Source: Lophius americanus
Taxonomy: Eukaryota > Chordata > Actinopteri > Lophiiformes > Lophiidae
NCBI GenBank assembly: GCA_037951165.1
Contig: JBBDHG010000101.1
Span: forward strand, 638,001-702,000
DNA length: 64,000 nt
Reading direction: 5' to 3'
Positions 48,182 through 62,552 of this stretch are shown piece after piece. The translations under genes were made by a program, and so were the position numbers. The notes under the pieces were generated by a model, which made no database searches, was not told the origin of the DNA, and saw only the letters and a list, made by a program, of their open reading frames with translations. Position 1 is the stretch's first letter. Each line of letters opens with the position of its first letter.

Positions 48182-51100
48182 ATGAAGGAGTCTGACCAGA
48201 CCAAGGAGAACCCCCTGACATGGGACTTGGAGCAAACTTTTGGTTCATTCCTGAAACCAGCTGCACGTCTTTGCCTCAACACTCTAGATTTCTCGGACCT
48301 CTGGGATGAGGAGGACAGCACAGATGACGAAGGAACCCATTCAAACAACGACTCCATAACAGTTCTCAGCGGCCCTCTAGCACCACCACCTCTTCCACCC
48401 CCACCCCCACCCCTTGCCCCACCTGTGCCCTCAACGTCTCCTAAAGGTGCAATCATAAAAAGTCGCACCTTAAAGCTCCATTGGAGGGAACTCCTGAATT
48501 TGGCCACCCTTCCCAGGATGACTCGCTTTGGGAATCAGACGATTTGGGCCGGACTTGAGCCAGTCCATTTGGATACAAATCGACTGGAGTACCTGTTTGA
48601 ATCTAAAGGCAAAAGCATCGGCTTTAACGTTGTTTCTGGAAGGCAGGTAAGACCCATAACCTGAGGGTTGGCTGAAACCCCCCCAGCAGCCATCTCACAA
48701 TTAGAAGGTAGCCAGTTCAAATCCCACCAGGGTCTAGTTGTCGTAGGGTCCTTGAGCAAGACCCTGAAACATTAGCTCCCCGCTAGGGGAGGTGCATTTG
48801 CTCCCTAAGGAATGGGTCAAATGCAGAGAAATAATTTGACTATGGTGTTCCTTTTTATGGCAGTGTGAGATCAATAAAAGATGTATTATTATTAGTCTGT
48901 GTAAAAACCTCAGGAATATTGAGTGAGTTCATGCTGATAAACAGGATTATTAGATATGCTGTAAGCATCATTTTTGCTTCTATTAATGTGGATTATAACA
49001 CACTTTTGATCAAACCTTTGTAGAAGGTAATACTCCTGACAAGAGGGGCTACATGCTGCCCTTATCACCGTCAATCTCATGGAATCTCCATAACATTAAG
49101 TTGGAGGGATGCAATATTTTTCAACTATACCATACTGTCACCCAAATTTTCCATCCTGCCTGAATCCAGTGCTGAAAATATTGAAACATTTTAAATTGAT
49201 TGAATTATCTTGCAATAGAAATTTAAGTATGAATAGATCAATCATTGGCTATTAATGGGATATACTTCATAACATCTATACTACTGATACAGCTTTCATA
49301 TACATCCTCAATAGGCAGCCAAAATTATTAATTATTTTCATGTCTTTCTCCATATTCCAATACAGAAGCAGCTTTCAGTGTCAGTGTTGGGGATGAAACG
49401 GAGCAACATTATAACCATCACCTTGAGCAGCCTCCCTCCTCCACGTCTCCTCCCCCCTGCTATCTACAGCATGGATAGCAGTGTCCTGGATAGAGAGGAT
49501 GTTCAGGTACAGTGGAGGTTGTGTCCTATAGAACTCAAGCATCAGACGTTGATTAACCTCTAACTTGTTTTTGCTGACTCTGTGATTTACTGCCCTTAGC
49601 ATAAACTATTTCATCATAGCAAAAATTAAACCGGGGCAGAATTCAAATAAGGACAGAAAAAGCAGATATGCTAAGGAGTCCTGAATTAAGAGTTCATCTC
49701 TTACCACTTTTCCTTGTTAAACAGAGGCTTCAAGCACTCATCCCAACAGAAGAAGAACTATGCCTGATCAAGGAGGCAAAGTCCCAGAACCCTAACTCCC
49801 CTTTGGCCCCGGCCGAGCTCTGCTTGCTCACTTTGGGCGAAATTCCACATCTGCATTCCAGGCTTCAGCTGTGGGCTTTCGCTCTGGACTACGACTCCTT
49901 AGAGAGGGTAAGAAAGATTGGAATAAACATGCACTGGAATGAGATAACAAGTAATCAACAGCAACTCTGAAAGTTAGATGTCCGTTTTGCTGTTCACAAA
50001 TTTATTTGAGAACAGCAAAACTCCCCTAGTGGTACTCTGTGGTACTGCAATGGGTGCAATGGGTGCATGAGATTTCTTCAAATGTTCATAAAATGTCAGG
50101 ATCCTATAAATGCATAGATCCTAAAACGTTCCATGTCTATGATTTTGTATTATGTTAAATAAAAATGCAATACAGCGTTAATTTTACAATTTGCGTTCCT
50201 ATGTTAACTGCAAACAAAAACCAGATGCGTTTACATACTCTGTAAGAGGGAAGTTATTAGAAATTATGGAAAAAGGTTTTGGAACCTCTGTGCGATGTAA
50301 ACATGATTCCATCACACAATTAATTTGTATTTCCACATAAGACCAAATCAAGGTTGATAGCATGGACATTTGCATGACCCACGTCATAAGACATTGGACT
50401 CCAATGTCTAACAGATGATTCCAAAACTCAACATTAGTTGGAGGTCAATCTCCATTTTGGTTGGACCTCAAAATCTGATATCTGTCAAAAATCAACATTC
50501 ATCTACCTCTTGTAGCAACTTGATAAATCTAACATCTGTCCAAGATTAAAGGTTGATGTCAAACCAAAATTAGGTTTTGATGTCAGCAAAATATTTTTGG
50601 CAGCTGGGAATAATCAGCATAAAAAAATCTTGTTGGCTATTTCTGCACTGCCAAATAAAACAACAATAAAATATGTTGATATTAAGATGGCTCACTTAAT
50701 ATCACTACCATATCGTGTAACTGTGTCCCTCCTCTTGTCAGGAAATTGCAGAGCCTCTCTTCCATCTGAAGTTAGCCATGGAACAACTCTCAGCCAGCCA
50801 GACCTTTAGATGTATTCTAGCAACAGTTCTAGCGATTGGTAACTTTCTCAATGGATGTAAGGTGAGTATGTTGTCTTGGCAATTCATCCCCAAAGAACTC
50901 TGAGCATTACAGACTCTCACGATACATTTAAATATGCCAAGGCACGGGGTTTTGAGCTGAGTTACCTGGGGAAGCTGTCCCAAGTGAGAGACACTCACAG
51001 TCGCCAGCCCCTGCTGCACCACGTCTGTGTTCTACTGATGCAGCTCTACCCGCAATCATCTGATCTCTACTCTGACATCACTGCTGTTACCAAAGCTGGC

Positions 51101-52233
51101 AAGGTGCGTTGACTCCTTAGAGTGCATGTGGTGTTTTATTTGAGTCATTAAAGCTTCTTGATACCTTCCTAAATGAATCAATAGATCCCCCGTGCACATG
51201 CAGAAATGTCCCTTCTCATTCTCATTTTTACAGTGCGACTACTCATTGGTTCAGTCCAACTTCACCCAGCTAGAGGCCATGTGCAAAGCCTCATGGGAGC
51301 AGCTAAAGATTTTGGACAAGGCAGAGGGCAAGTCGAAAGGAGCAAATGCAGAGAAAAGGAAAGGAGGAGGACAAAAAGATGAAGCCTTGGACCAAGACGG
51401 CTCGCTGCGTCACAAGTTGCCAAAGATTTTGAAAGAGTGCGAGGAGAGGCTGAAGGTCTTGAGAGCCGTCCATCGTCGGGTTATCAACAGGTGTGCTGCA
51501 AGAACTCCTTGATTTTCTGTCTTTCAATTTAAATTGAAATCATCTAGTGGTTACCATGTTGTAATTTCCTTTAAAAAAATTACATTTTTTTTTTGTTGTC
51601 TCATTAAAAAGTTTGAGACAAATGTTTAAAAAAATGTAGCAGCAAAACTCTTAAATTGCGCTCTTATCCTGTTTTTCCCCTCCAGATTCCACTCTTTCCT
51701 CTTATTCCTAGGCTACTCAAAAGTTATGGCAAGAGACACCAAAGAAGAAGACTTCTGTAGAACTATCAGTAACTTTTCTTTGGAGTACAGGACCACGCGA
51801 CAGGCCATCCTCTTACAGAGGGAGCGAGAAAAACAGAAGATTAGAACAGACAGCCTTGGTCTGAACACTCCCACAGCCAGGAGGAGACATCAACACACTC
51901 CACTGCAGGTTTTTCAAACGCCCTTATGATGAAGAAACAGTCTAAAAAAAAGTGATGGACTAGATTCTTTAACCCTCACTCTCTTGATGCAGGAAGACGA
52001 GGAGCAGCGAAGGCTGGAGGAGGTGCTGAGAACACCTGATACGGCTCGTAGAGTTGACACCACTCTGCCTCGAAGCCGCAGGAGAAAGGCTGACATCCAA
52101 GGTACCGCGTGTGATTCCATATTCACCATCAAAAACTTGACCAGTTCCTCCTCTCCTCTTTATCTAAGGTTTCTATACTGAACCCATATCTGTTTACTTC
52201 ACAGGTCCTATCTCACAGAAACTGACGTGGTGA
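48182..52233 (+). CDS. fhod-like: FHOD-type formin, FH1-FH2 only as modelled
   Basis: Exons 48182-48646, 49366-49506, 49725-49907, 50742-50861, 50942-51103, 51234-51490, 51686-51908, 51993-52101 and 52205-52233 join in phase to 562 residues. A short acidic lead is followed by one proline run (APPPLPPPPPPLAPPVP), a minimal FH1. The FH2 domain begins LKLHWREL and contains WAGLEPVHLDTNRLEYLFES, KRSNIITI, GNFLNG, GFELSYL, LLHHVC, RRVINRFHSFL and EYRTTR, which fit FHOD1/FHOD3 better than other formins. The tail has a basic cluster (RSRRRK) where FHOD proteins carry their autoregulatory DAD. The known family role is actin filament assembly. No GBD/FH3 (DID) exons were found, so either the gene is N-terminally truncated or its 5' exons lie unrecognised upstream. 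The ATG at 48182 is provisional: the frame is open from 48131 and a weak acceptor precedes it. Confidence 0.8.
48668..48895 (+). repeat. tRNA-derived SINE, 22 bases after a splice donor
   Basis: The B-box (AGTTCAAATCC) and family body (TTGAGCAAGACCCTGAA, GGGTCAAATGCAGAGAA) are clear and the tail is ATCAATAAAAGATG; the A-box head is eroded. It starts 22 bases downstream of the exon 1 donor of the formin model (48647). Confidence 0.85.
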
Positions 52234-53960
52234 CTCTGCTTTCCAAAACCCATTCAGCCACTGCTGTACAATAGTTATTTATAACTCTGTTATTGAATGT
52301 CATAATTTTGTTACATGCACAATGTTGTTTCTCAGTTACAAAATGTATAATTGCGTAAGATTTCATATAGCGTTCAGTTCACACACAGTCTAAAAAGAGC
52401 CACATGAATGTATTTTGATTATTAATGTAATTATTCAAGAGTAACTATATCTCACAGTAGAAAAAATGTAGTGTGTCAAAGGGGATATCACGCCTACAAT
52501 AACATTAAATATGAACGATTGGATAACAATCTTAACAATTTAAGGAGGTAAAGTATGGCCCAAGGACCTATTGTCTGAATTTTTAGTTTGGTTTGGATAT
52601 TCATCTGAATCCAAACAGACAAATCTGGGCTTAAAGATTAGCACCTGAGTGATTCTGAGTTAGGCATTCATGGTCAAGGAGTCACATAATGAGGGTAAAA
52701 GCATCATGGCGCCACTTCATTTGTTTGTCTGCTCAAATTGTACAAAACAATAAAAGAAAAAAAATGAATAGTGAAATATTCAAAATATGAATTAATTGAC
52801 AAAAATTACGAAATTCGAGACATTAGCTAACACTTTTATCAAGGACTCCTAATATGGGGGTCAAAGTGCGTTTGTACACCTACTGAAATTAAACAACAAA
52901 ATTAACAGTAAAACAAAATCTATCTGTCTATGAGAATATTACTCAAGATATTAAGAATTTTACTGTGTGCCTGATGGTGAAATTGTGACACCCATATATG
53001 AACGGGGACTGTTTAAGAAACCTCTAGTCGACACTGGACTGTTCAATGTATGAATCCTTGGGGTAACTAGTAATAGTATAAATGTTAGTGATATGTGTAT
53101 TGGTGTCCGTGAAGTCTTACATGTAAATATTGCATTTGAGAATCGCTACATTTTTGTAAAAATTGTAACAGTCTTCTGCTACTTCTTCTTCGTCTTTCAG
53201 CTGCTCCCTTTCGGAGTTGCTACAGCGACCTAGACCTGTTTCATTCGTACTTCTAGCCACCCTGCTGGCTAACTGTACTAGTCATGGTATTGGACAACCA
53301 AGCTGCACATTTCTGTATGAGATGCTTATATGTTGTAAAATCTCTGAGACAAGATACAAGCATAAGAATGGTTGGATGAACAAATAGTAAGAAGAATAAA
53401 CTGTGTCAAATCTAAATTAAATTACCAACTTTACATTAGAAGAAAATATAAACATTGATTAATATTTTACCACAATAAATGACCAAGATGGGTCTACTTT
53501 AAATATCACTGGAGTTATATTCTGTTCTTGTCTGTATTCTCTACACACATCTTCATCAACCGCTGCTCGCTCGCGCCAAAAAAAGAAGGACGAGGTTGAA
53601 GCCCCCGCTCCTCAATGCCCTCCTCCTCTTCCTCTTCCTCCCACTGCTCCTCCTTCCCTGTGTCATGGCTACTGACTAAAGCTGTGTAATGTCAACAAAT
53701 CAAAAAACGCTTTGATACAAATCTTCATACTACATCCGTGGAATAACAATGTGAATACTGTGCATGTCCAGCGCTTCTGAGTCAATCTATTGATAAGTCC
53801 TATTCAAATCAATTGATAAGTCTGTGAGACTACGTAGTTTCGGTGGATGTCGTCAATACTGGACTGGATTGACAAGCATATCAGCCAATCACTCACGTGT
53901 ATATGTACCAACGAATATTTTTATAACCAATCAGATGCAGGAATGCAGCAGAGGGGCGTG
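52234..53960. other. 3' flank of the formin gene
   Basis: AT-rich sequence with candidate polyadenylation signal AATAAA at 52749-52754, about 515 bases after the stop. Nothing else was recognised. Confidence 0.5.
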
Positions 53961-53969
53961 ACGTTCCTT

Positions 53970-54110
53970 CTGTTTGTATTTTCCGACGCCATTTCGTGTC
54001 TGCTGCTTTCAAGGTGATACCCACAGCCTGCAGAGCCGTAAGCGGATCTTTACCTACTTCCCAAGTAAAAACAGCGTTGAATTTTACTCATTTTTAGTAT
54101 TAAGCTCCTG
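53970..54110 (+). other. Candidate non-coding first exon of a downstream gene
   Basis: A GC-richer island (CGACGCCATTTCGTGTCTGC) in AT-rich DNA ends at a strong donor (CTG/GTGAGT, 54110/54111). It contains no long open frame. Its form resembles the 5' UTR exon of a broadly expressed gene and could pair with the ATG exon at 63622-63664, about 9.5 kb away. The transcription start shown is approximate. Confidence 0.35.
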
Positions 54111-57100
54111 GTGAGTATTTTTAACCAAGAGATTTTTCCCTATTTTTAATTTTTTTCCTGACTTTGAGCCGCCTTTTGGACCTTTTTGTTTTTCTTTTTA
54201 ATGCATTTTTCCTGCTGGTATTTCTGAGACTGTGTTGGCGTTCGTTAGTGGCGTACATTTTGTGATTGCAGTGTGAGCTGCGCAGAAAATAGTTTTAACT
54301 AGCTGCACTACACACATTTTTTGCTTTCATTTTTCAACTAAGATATTTGAGCACCTTTATTTTCCAGGGCTGCTGTGGTTTCTGTTTATCTGATTTAATC
54401 ATATTTTGAAGGCAAGAAATATGGAAGATTGTTCCAGTCTTTTCTGGACGGTGGTCAAAGCGGGTGGCTTTTCCTCTGGAAATGTGTTTTTGAGAGGGTT
54501 TTTATTCTCGTCCTGTATTTTGCCCCCACCTATAACTTGATTCCTTGTTACTGACATTGACTCATGAGACATGTTTTTTTTTTTTTTCATTTTCTCTGAT
54601 TTTGGCAGTGATAAGAAGGGAATTAAGCTGCAAATCTTTCAAGAATAATGTAATCAGCCTTTTTTCCTCGATGAAAATACGTGCGCTTTTTAAGGAACTT
54701 TAACACTACAGTGTTTTGGTGTATTGTGGAGTCATGGACCTGGGATTTCGGTTGCATTAAACATTTGGTAATTCTGACATTTAAGTTCAACTACAAATTT
54801 GAGAAACCCAGCAGTTTCCTGTGAGGGGCCTGCAATGTGCCGTTCACAGGCCTCTTACATGCTCTGGTCCTTTCTTCATATCATCATCATCTCATACCTT
54901 AGATTGATCAGCTGTACTCAACTTCTCATCAAATTTGCATCAAAGCTTTACAGAGGGAGGCTGGTCATGGCCTTCAAAACAAACAGTAAAACCTTTGTTC
55001 ACCCTCTAGTGTTCCCCACCACCATTCGGCCCAACCGTGTCCTCTGGAAGTGTCCTTGAATAGGACTCTCTAATCCGCTGGTGCTATTCTGCAACCAACC
55101 CTATACTCTTTCCTGCAAGAAGGGCAGTCAGGAGGGACACCAACCACTCCCACAAAATTACGTTGATGCATGTATCGTGGTGCCTATTCTAGTTTTCTGT
55201 CATTTTCCGGAGCATTCTGGTCCATGTGAGTTTGCATATCTGAAATAAGTCCGAGCACAAACGAGTTCTAAAGTTAAATTTAAACATTGAGTGTGAAAAG
55301 GTAGCACGATGGATGTTTCTGCACAATTACAGCAATTTATTTTGGCCTTTTTAAATGAAAACGCTAATCTTTTGACCGATTAACCTTATTCAGAGCATGA
55401 GCATTTTAAATATATTTAACACAGGAAACTTTATTAAGTAGTAAATGACAATGATTTGGAACAAACCTTCTTTGCTCTTTGATAACGTGCTCGCACAAAA
55501 ACACTGGGAAATTGTTGAATAATTGGAAATGCCAGGTCTGCACTAGGTGTTTTATTTTAGAAACCTTTAACACCGTACTCAAATAAGATAGTCAGCAAAT
55601 ATCTTTGATTTTCTGTCTACATGCAGCAATTTGGCAAAAAAGCCATGCTTTTTTTTACAGGAATAGGATTTTGCCAGGTAGCCAAGCAACTGCAATCAAG
55701 CCATTTTAAAAATACTACGTAATGCAAATATTACACTCCTGTTCAGAAAGTCAGACACCTAAAACCCAACTGCAATCAGTAGAAAGGTCAAACACAAGAT
55801 AATATAGCTGTTATGGAGATCCATTGTGTAAATAGATCCTATAGACTGATTTATAACTCTAATTACAATTCTAATTGTGAATGCACAAGTTTTAAAGTAT
55901 GGATCCAGTGACATCCGCACAAGTCCAAACATCCAACCGCAAGAGGGCAGAGATGAACCGTTTTGACAACTAAATTGGCGACTGTAGAAAAGGACTCTGT
56001 TGTGGTCTATCAGGACATCTACCCTATCAGACATGCAATTTTCCCACTTTCCTTATTCTTTTTAAAGACTTTATTTTTTGAATTGTGGCCACATTACCCC
56101 CCAATGATTTCCGGTGGTAATAATAATTAAAATAATAAATTGGACTTATATAGCCCCTTTCTATGAACCCAAGGACGTTTACAGTTGGGTGTATGCGTAG
56201 AAAAGCCCTGAGTGTGGCAGCATTAGTGGCGGGGCAACTCCACTAGAATCAATCAGAAGTATTATTGTCTTAGGGGCTTAGGGGAAAGTCAACTTCTCCC
56301 TTGTTTATGGTGCCGTTCACATATTTCAAGTCCTGATCAGTAAAGAATAAAAGTTCAATTTGTTATTAATGGTGACAATCTGGGTATGGAAAATACTCGC
56401 TAAAATACTATGATACTAATAAATGATTGCCAAAGTTGTCAACAAAGGAAAAGACTTATTTCAGACAGTTGACTGTCATACAAGTTATTTGTTTATAAAT
56501 CTCTTGGTAAAAACTACATTCTAGGATTTAAATCTCATTACTCCCATATAGATTAAGACAGCCATGAGAATCAAACCCGAGTTATTTTTTCATTTGAATT
56601 TTGTTGACAACTTCAGGTTTTTCAGATAAATTATTGCAGCAGCTTATTAACATTTTTTTTTATAAAAGATGGTACTATGTGAAATAATACAATGGAGGTG
56701 AAATCCAAACATTACAAGAGACACGGTGTTGGTAAATGTACAACTAAAAATACAAAAAGGTAGAAAGTAAAAGGTTTTCCTTTTTTAACCATCAGTTCAC
56801 CTGATTATGTCTATACCCACTTTTTTGATAAATGTTTATATTCATGATGAAGGTGGTGCTTTAACCCCAATATAATTTGATTTATTGTGTTTTGTTTAGT
56901 ATAAGCAGTGAGTTTGTTTCAAATGTTTTTGCTTTGTTTGCAGTAGTAATAGATGAAGTTCATTTTTGAAACACTACTTTTCTAATATTCCATTTTTGTT
57001 TCCTCCCTGTTTAGTTTTTGAAGCCACTTTTTTGTGCAGCAGCAAATCGTAAGTTGGACTCAACTTTTTTTTTTTTTTTTTTTTTTTGTTAAATTTTCAA

Positions 57101-59789
57101 CTCAATTTTTGCATTACTTTTTTATATCTATTATTTTCAACCCTTTGTAATATAGCTTGTTTCTCCCCATCTTGGATTTCCCAGAGCAAGTAGCATGTTA
57201 TGTTTTGTCTTCCTTTTTTTGATGCAGTGAAAGTAGAAAATCAACGCTGTGACACTAGCGGCCTCTTACATGAGCTCCAATATGCTCCAAAACTATAACA
57301 ATCAAATGCACAAAGCTCAATTTTGATCATAAGCTGCCCAGTTTCTTACATCCAGTCCTTGGATTTGACAAAGGAAAAACATGACCTGATTTTTGATGCC
57401 TTTATTCTAAATTGTGATTTTAATTTTTGAGTATAAGTGTCATTTGATGGAATCTAATCTGACCCTATATTTCTCAGATAACACAGAGGACACCTGGTCA
57501 TATCACAACGACACACCCCAGTAGTATAATTCTACCCATTAACAATGAGCATGTATGGAATACCACCAATTACTAACCGTTTCAGTAATGACTAAAACAT
57601 TCCATGGAGGGTTTGGACCAAATGAACATTTAGTTCTAAATGAATTCTGACATAATGAGAATTTTTAAATACAAGCAAAGAAAAAGAGTCGGAATTCTGT
57701 GTTTTTTGTCAATTATTCTGACTTTATTCTCTGGAAATCTATGATTTTAGTTACAATTTGGACTTAAACTGGTTTACTTTTTTTTTTTAGATTCATAATA
57801 ATGTCAAGATAGTTCTGACTATATATTCTTTTTTCCTGGCTTAAAATGTGTTACTGTTGTTTTTTTGTGTGTCTTTTTTTTTAGACGTCTAAAAACAAAG
57901 GCAGGGTTCTCACTTATATCTCAGAATTCTGATGTTTAAGTATAGAAAAAAGTCAGAATTTCAAAACATGAGTCAGGACAATTCTGATCTTATATTCTAA
58001 ATTCTGAAATAAAAGTCTGACCTCTATAGTTCTGACTCTGGCTTTAGAAAAGTTATTTTGGATTTAGGATAATAAAGATAAAATAACATAATTAAAGTCA
58101 GGAAAGTTCTGACCAGTGTTTTTTTAGACCTCTTGACCAAGTATTTCCCCAAAAAGAAGCTATGCCATCAGTCTGACTGAGCTTCATTGACCCTTAGATG
58201 TATTGGTTTGTATGATAATTCTGTAATCCTGCATTGTTTCCCCCCAATTCTATGAAGAACATTCACCCAAACCATTTCCAGCCCCACACTCGTCTTCATG
58301 AGGCTGGAGAGCTGCGGCTGCGGCTGCAGGGTCTTTCACAGTGGAAGCACAACCAACACTCACAGCACTGATCTAATGAATCCACCATCTAGTCAAGGAG
58401 AAACAAAACGTCCCCCATTATTACTGTCAGCATAGATTAAGTTGACAATAAGGCCTAAATGAGGCAAGGATAGGGTGTTGAATTAAGTCTAGTGTAAATG
58501 TCCTGCACTAAACATGGCAGCTTCTTTTTTAAAGATTGATTCAAACTGATGGACTGTAAGGCCTTGTTGCCCGAAGCACTCCATAACAAACATGGTCAAT
58601 ATCAAAATGGTTCTTCAACTTAACTGTAATAGTATTTACAGGCTGTTGACAGGGATGCACCAATATCACACTCAGAGCTGATACTGGACTCATGTACTCA
58701 CCCAACGTTTATGTCCGTTAGTTGGACAGGCAGGCTGATGAGAGGCAGTCTATGTTTATGCGGTCATCAGTGACGATAGCAAACTGCTCTGCTAAAGTTG
58801 AGGAGAGACACTGAGCCGAGTGGCTATGGTGGCAGACATATATTTATGGCTCTTATTTAACGATCACAAGTTAGTTATCTCAACAAATGACTCTATTGAC
58901 TGCCATTGCAAAAGCAACATTGGAAGTCATTGTGCACAACTTTTCAGAAGTAAGTATAATATAACTTGAGTACTGTGCATGTTGAGGTCATGATGCTGAT
59001 TTAAAGTTTCATTCTAAGTTACTTGACCGCACGATCACGAGAGAAGAGAAAATAAATATCTGCCACCATCCATAGAAAAACAGCTCTTTTTACCCAAGAA
59101 TATGATCGTAGTGCTGAGTTCAAGGGGATGGCAAATGCTAACAACTACAACCAGATTGGCAACAAGCATTGACGAAGCAGATGAGAATGTCTAGAGGCAA
59201 CCTCCGGTATAAAATAAGGCAAGTGCGTCTGCAGCGTGTTGCTCTTGATGATCAGCCCCTGATGATCAGCCCCTATCAGTCATAGATTGCAGGACATCGT
59301 CGTCTTCTCTGCGTATCAGAGCCAGAATATAAATTTCACTGACGTCACCCAGACTGTACTAAGTGACATCTAATGAATAAACATGATTTGAAATAAACAC
59401 TGTTAGTATCAAGTCCTCATATCAGTGTTCAAATCTAACTACTAGTACTTTGTGTTCCACAAAACGTGACATTGCCATTTCCCGTAGTTGTTTTAAACAC
59501 TGCCATCATATTGTATGAATAAAGTGGTTAATAAAGCAGACAACCGGAGCAGAATACAGGAAAGTTACTCAGGACTAGTGTAAACCACTGATTAGTGAAA
59601 CTATTTTGAACTTCACCATGTTTTTATTCATCAGACTTTTATCAGAGGTTTCCCCTCTTAATTTGTCCACCAAGAATGGAAATATTAATAAATGCATTAT
59701 TGTCCAATGAATGTTTTTGTCTTACTGCCCATCAGCACACGTACAAAAGAAATAATTTGGCCCAAATGTTTATCAATCTTCTGTTATAA

Positions 59790-59875
59790 AGTGCCAATTC
59801 AGCAGTTTCAGCAAAACAGTTGTCTCAAGGTGCTTTCCAGAAAGAGCAGGTCTAGACCAAACTCTTTATATGTTT
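59790..59875 (-). repeat. LINE-tail fragment related to 41545-41794
   Basis: It shares AAAGAGTTTGGTCTAGACCT and the GCACCTTGAGACAACTGTT phrase (minus strand) with the element in the minisatellite, but lacks the TTGA tail. Confidence 0.6.
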
Positions 59876-62552
59876 ATATATTTACATTTATATTTCAACC
59901 ATATTTTATTTAAAGGGTCCCATTTTGTTGTTTTCTATTGAGTCAGTGTGAATAATTTAAATGATTATTGATTAAATTAATTCAATTAAGTGTTTTGTGT
60001 TCCTTCCACTACAGCATATATGTAATTTTATGCAGAACTCGTGGTTAATGTTGTAGAGCAAGATCACGTTTTATTTTATGTCCATAGAAAAAGAAAAAAG
60101 TTATGGGGAATTTCAACATTGACATAATGAATCTATTCAAGTATTATTTGTAATTAATGTACTATGAATACAGTTGTCCATCATATAAAACACAAGTTAT
60201 TTAATTTATTTGTACTGACTCAACATAATGGATCAAATCAACCACAAACATTGTCTTAAACGTGACCTTTTACATTGAACTAATTGTATAAAATTAAATA
60301 TTTAAGATATTCTAATTCCTCTTATGCTTTTGTCCGTGCCCAGCTTCAGTCTCTGTATTTCAAGCACGTTGAGCGCTGGAAAATAAACCCTGACTGCTCC
60401 TACTTGAACCCCAACATGGCAAAAAGAATTACAAAACATTTGCTAAGCGGCTCCCACACACAGACACCCTCTGTCAGCTCGCCAAGCAATAAAATCATGC
60501 GGGCCAAATCATGTAGGGGACAGCAGCATTAAGCTTTGGCCAGACAGCCGGCTGCAAACCTTGTAATCCCCTGCTAGTAGCTTCTGGCCGGAGATGGAGA
60601 GGCGGCTGCTGGGAAACTGTTCAGTCCAGCTGGCAGGAGTGACGTGTGTTAGTACGTGAGATGTGGCGCTGTCACGGCCGAAGTGGTTGATGATATCCAA
60701 CGGCCCGCAGGATTGTGCCCAGATCAACAAAAATATCAAGACGGACAAATACATCCTTAATAAGGAATGCTTGTGTTTGATCATGATGATAAGTGACCTG
60801 ATGCTGAAGAAAAGATGATTGATCATGCAAAAGACTCATTCATGCTCAATGTTAGAGATGTGTATAGATATGGACGGAGGCTGGCGTTCATTTTGTGTGT
60901 TTTTATAGATGCTCTCAGAGAGCCTAGGGATACAGATGGAACAGAGCAGTACCAGCAGAAATCATCGGTGGCACTGTAGAGTAAAGATTCAAGCAAGATA
61001 CAAGAAATGTCCACAGACACGATGTGAAAGAAAAAAAGTAAAGTGAAGAAAAAAAAACACATTTCCTGGTATATTTTATGACCACCCAGACCAGCGCCGT
61101 AAAACATTTCTTCCTTCATCTTTGCATCTTTCTACATAGTTACATTCTTACATCCTCTTCTTCAAACTCCATTTATGTTGTTGAAGCCTCTGCCTCTTAA
61201 CTGCCGTCTTGGAAAAGGATGTTAACATAAAGGACACACAGAAATCATTTGAAAGGAGAAATCTATGGGCCTTGGTAGATGGAGAATGTCTGAGCCTTTA
61301 CTATCTATAGTCCGCACCCTCTGCACATTTTCTACATAACTGAACATTTTCAGCACCACCGGAAAATCACTGAGAGCAATGTTGCCAAAATACAAGCAAG
61401 CCACAACAAATGTCTTCAGAAACGACGAGGTGGAAACATAATAATTGAAAAAGTAGAAAAGAAGAGAGTTTTGTCTCTCCGTCCACCTGTCCCAATGCAT
61501 TTGATGACATCACAGACCACCGCTGAGTAGGCCTCCGTCTTTGCCACCTTTTATTCATTAGGTATATTAAAGCATGCTGTCAACACTTGCATGTGGGCGC
61601 TGATGGGTACGGCGTTTTACCCGATGCAGTTGCAGTCAGTTGTTATGAGGGGCTGTAATCACTGTGTCTGTGTTCAGCCGAGTCATCCATGCCCACCTTT
61701 ATTGTTACGTAACCCAGCAGTGACCCTTTATACTCACATTAAGGGATATCACAGCACTGACCTCCCGTGGGATTTTGATGCAAGTTTTGCAGCATGTGAT
61801 GATTACTTTGACTGCCTCATACAAGGTCAGCTTATATCTGCTCACATGAAGGTGTTCCAGTTGAGATCCGATTTCCTTAATGCAGATGGAACAGTAGGAT
61901 TATCCTTATGAACTTCATGGGCATCAAGAAGTATCTTTTTACTCAGGGATACTCTACATTTTTTTGTTTCCCCATGTGTTGAGACATACACATGGATGTT
62001 ATCAGTTTGGAAATATGATTTTGTAAAGAAAAGAGCTCAATCATAAACGGCTTCCTCATTTCAGTGCAGTTTAACCCTGTTGTGTCATAAACAACCATTC
62101 ATTCCACAGGTTTTTAATGGCGGCCTCTTTTAATTTTTGAAACACTTTATGTTCGACTTTTGTCCCTTTTTAACCTCTTCTTGTGTTTGGAAAACAATCT
62201 CTAAATGTATCAAAGTTTTGGAGGTGTTGTTTCGGGTTAAAGTGGGCGGGAACCATCCAGTATGATGTTATGGAACCTCTGATTAATAAATAAATAAATG
62301 AGTTTGGCAGTTTCACACTTTGGGTGTGTTCACACTTGACAAGTTTGGTTTGATTGAAGGTCTGCTGGTCAGGATTTATTGGGATCTCTTGGGATAAATG
62401 GAATATGATTCAACTCTTAATTATGTTTGAATTAGTTTACAATCATTCAAACTAAGAATCCTGTTTGAGTTGGCTTAGAATGAGCCGTTTTATCTCCAGA
62501 GGGGCGGGTCCTCTTCCATAGACTCCACCATATTGCGTTAATATCTCCAGAA

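Noticed and set aside
57015..57048. Possible 34-base or 9-base microexon before GTAAGT
   Set aside because: Acceptor and donor motifs are good, but with no coding content and unknown neighbours it cannot be distinguished from chance.
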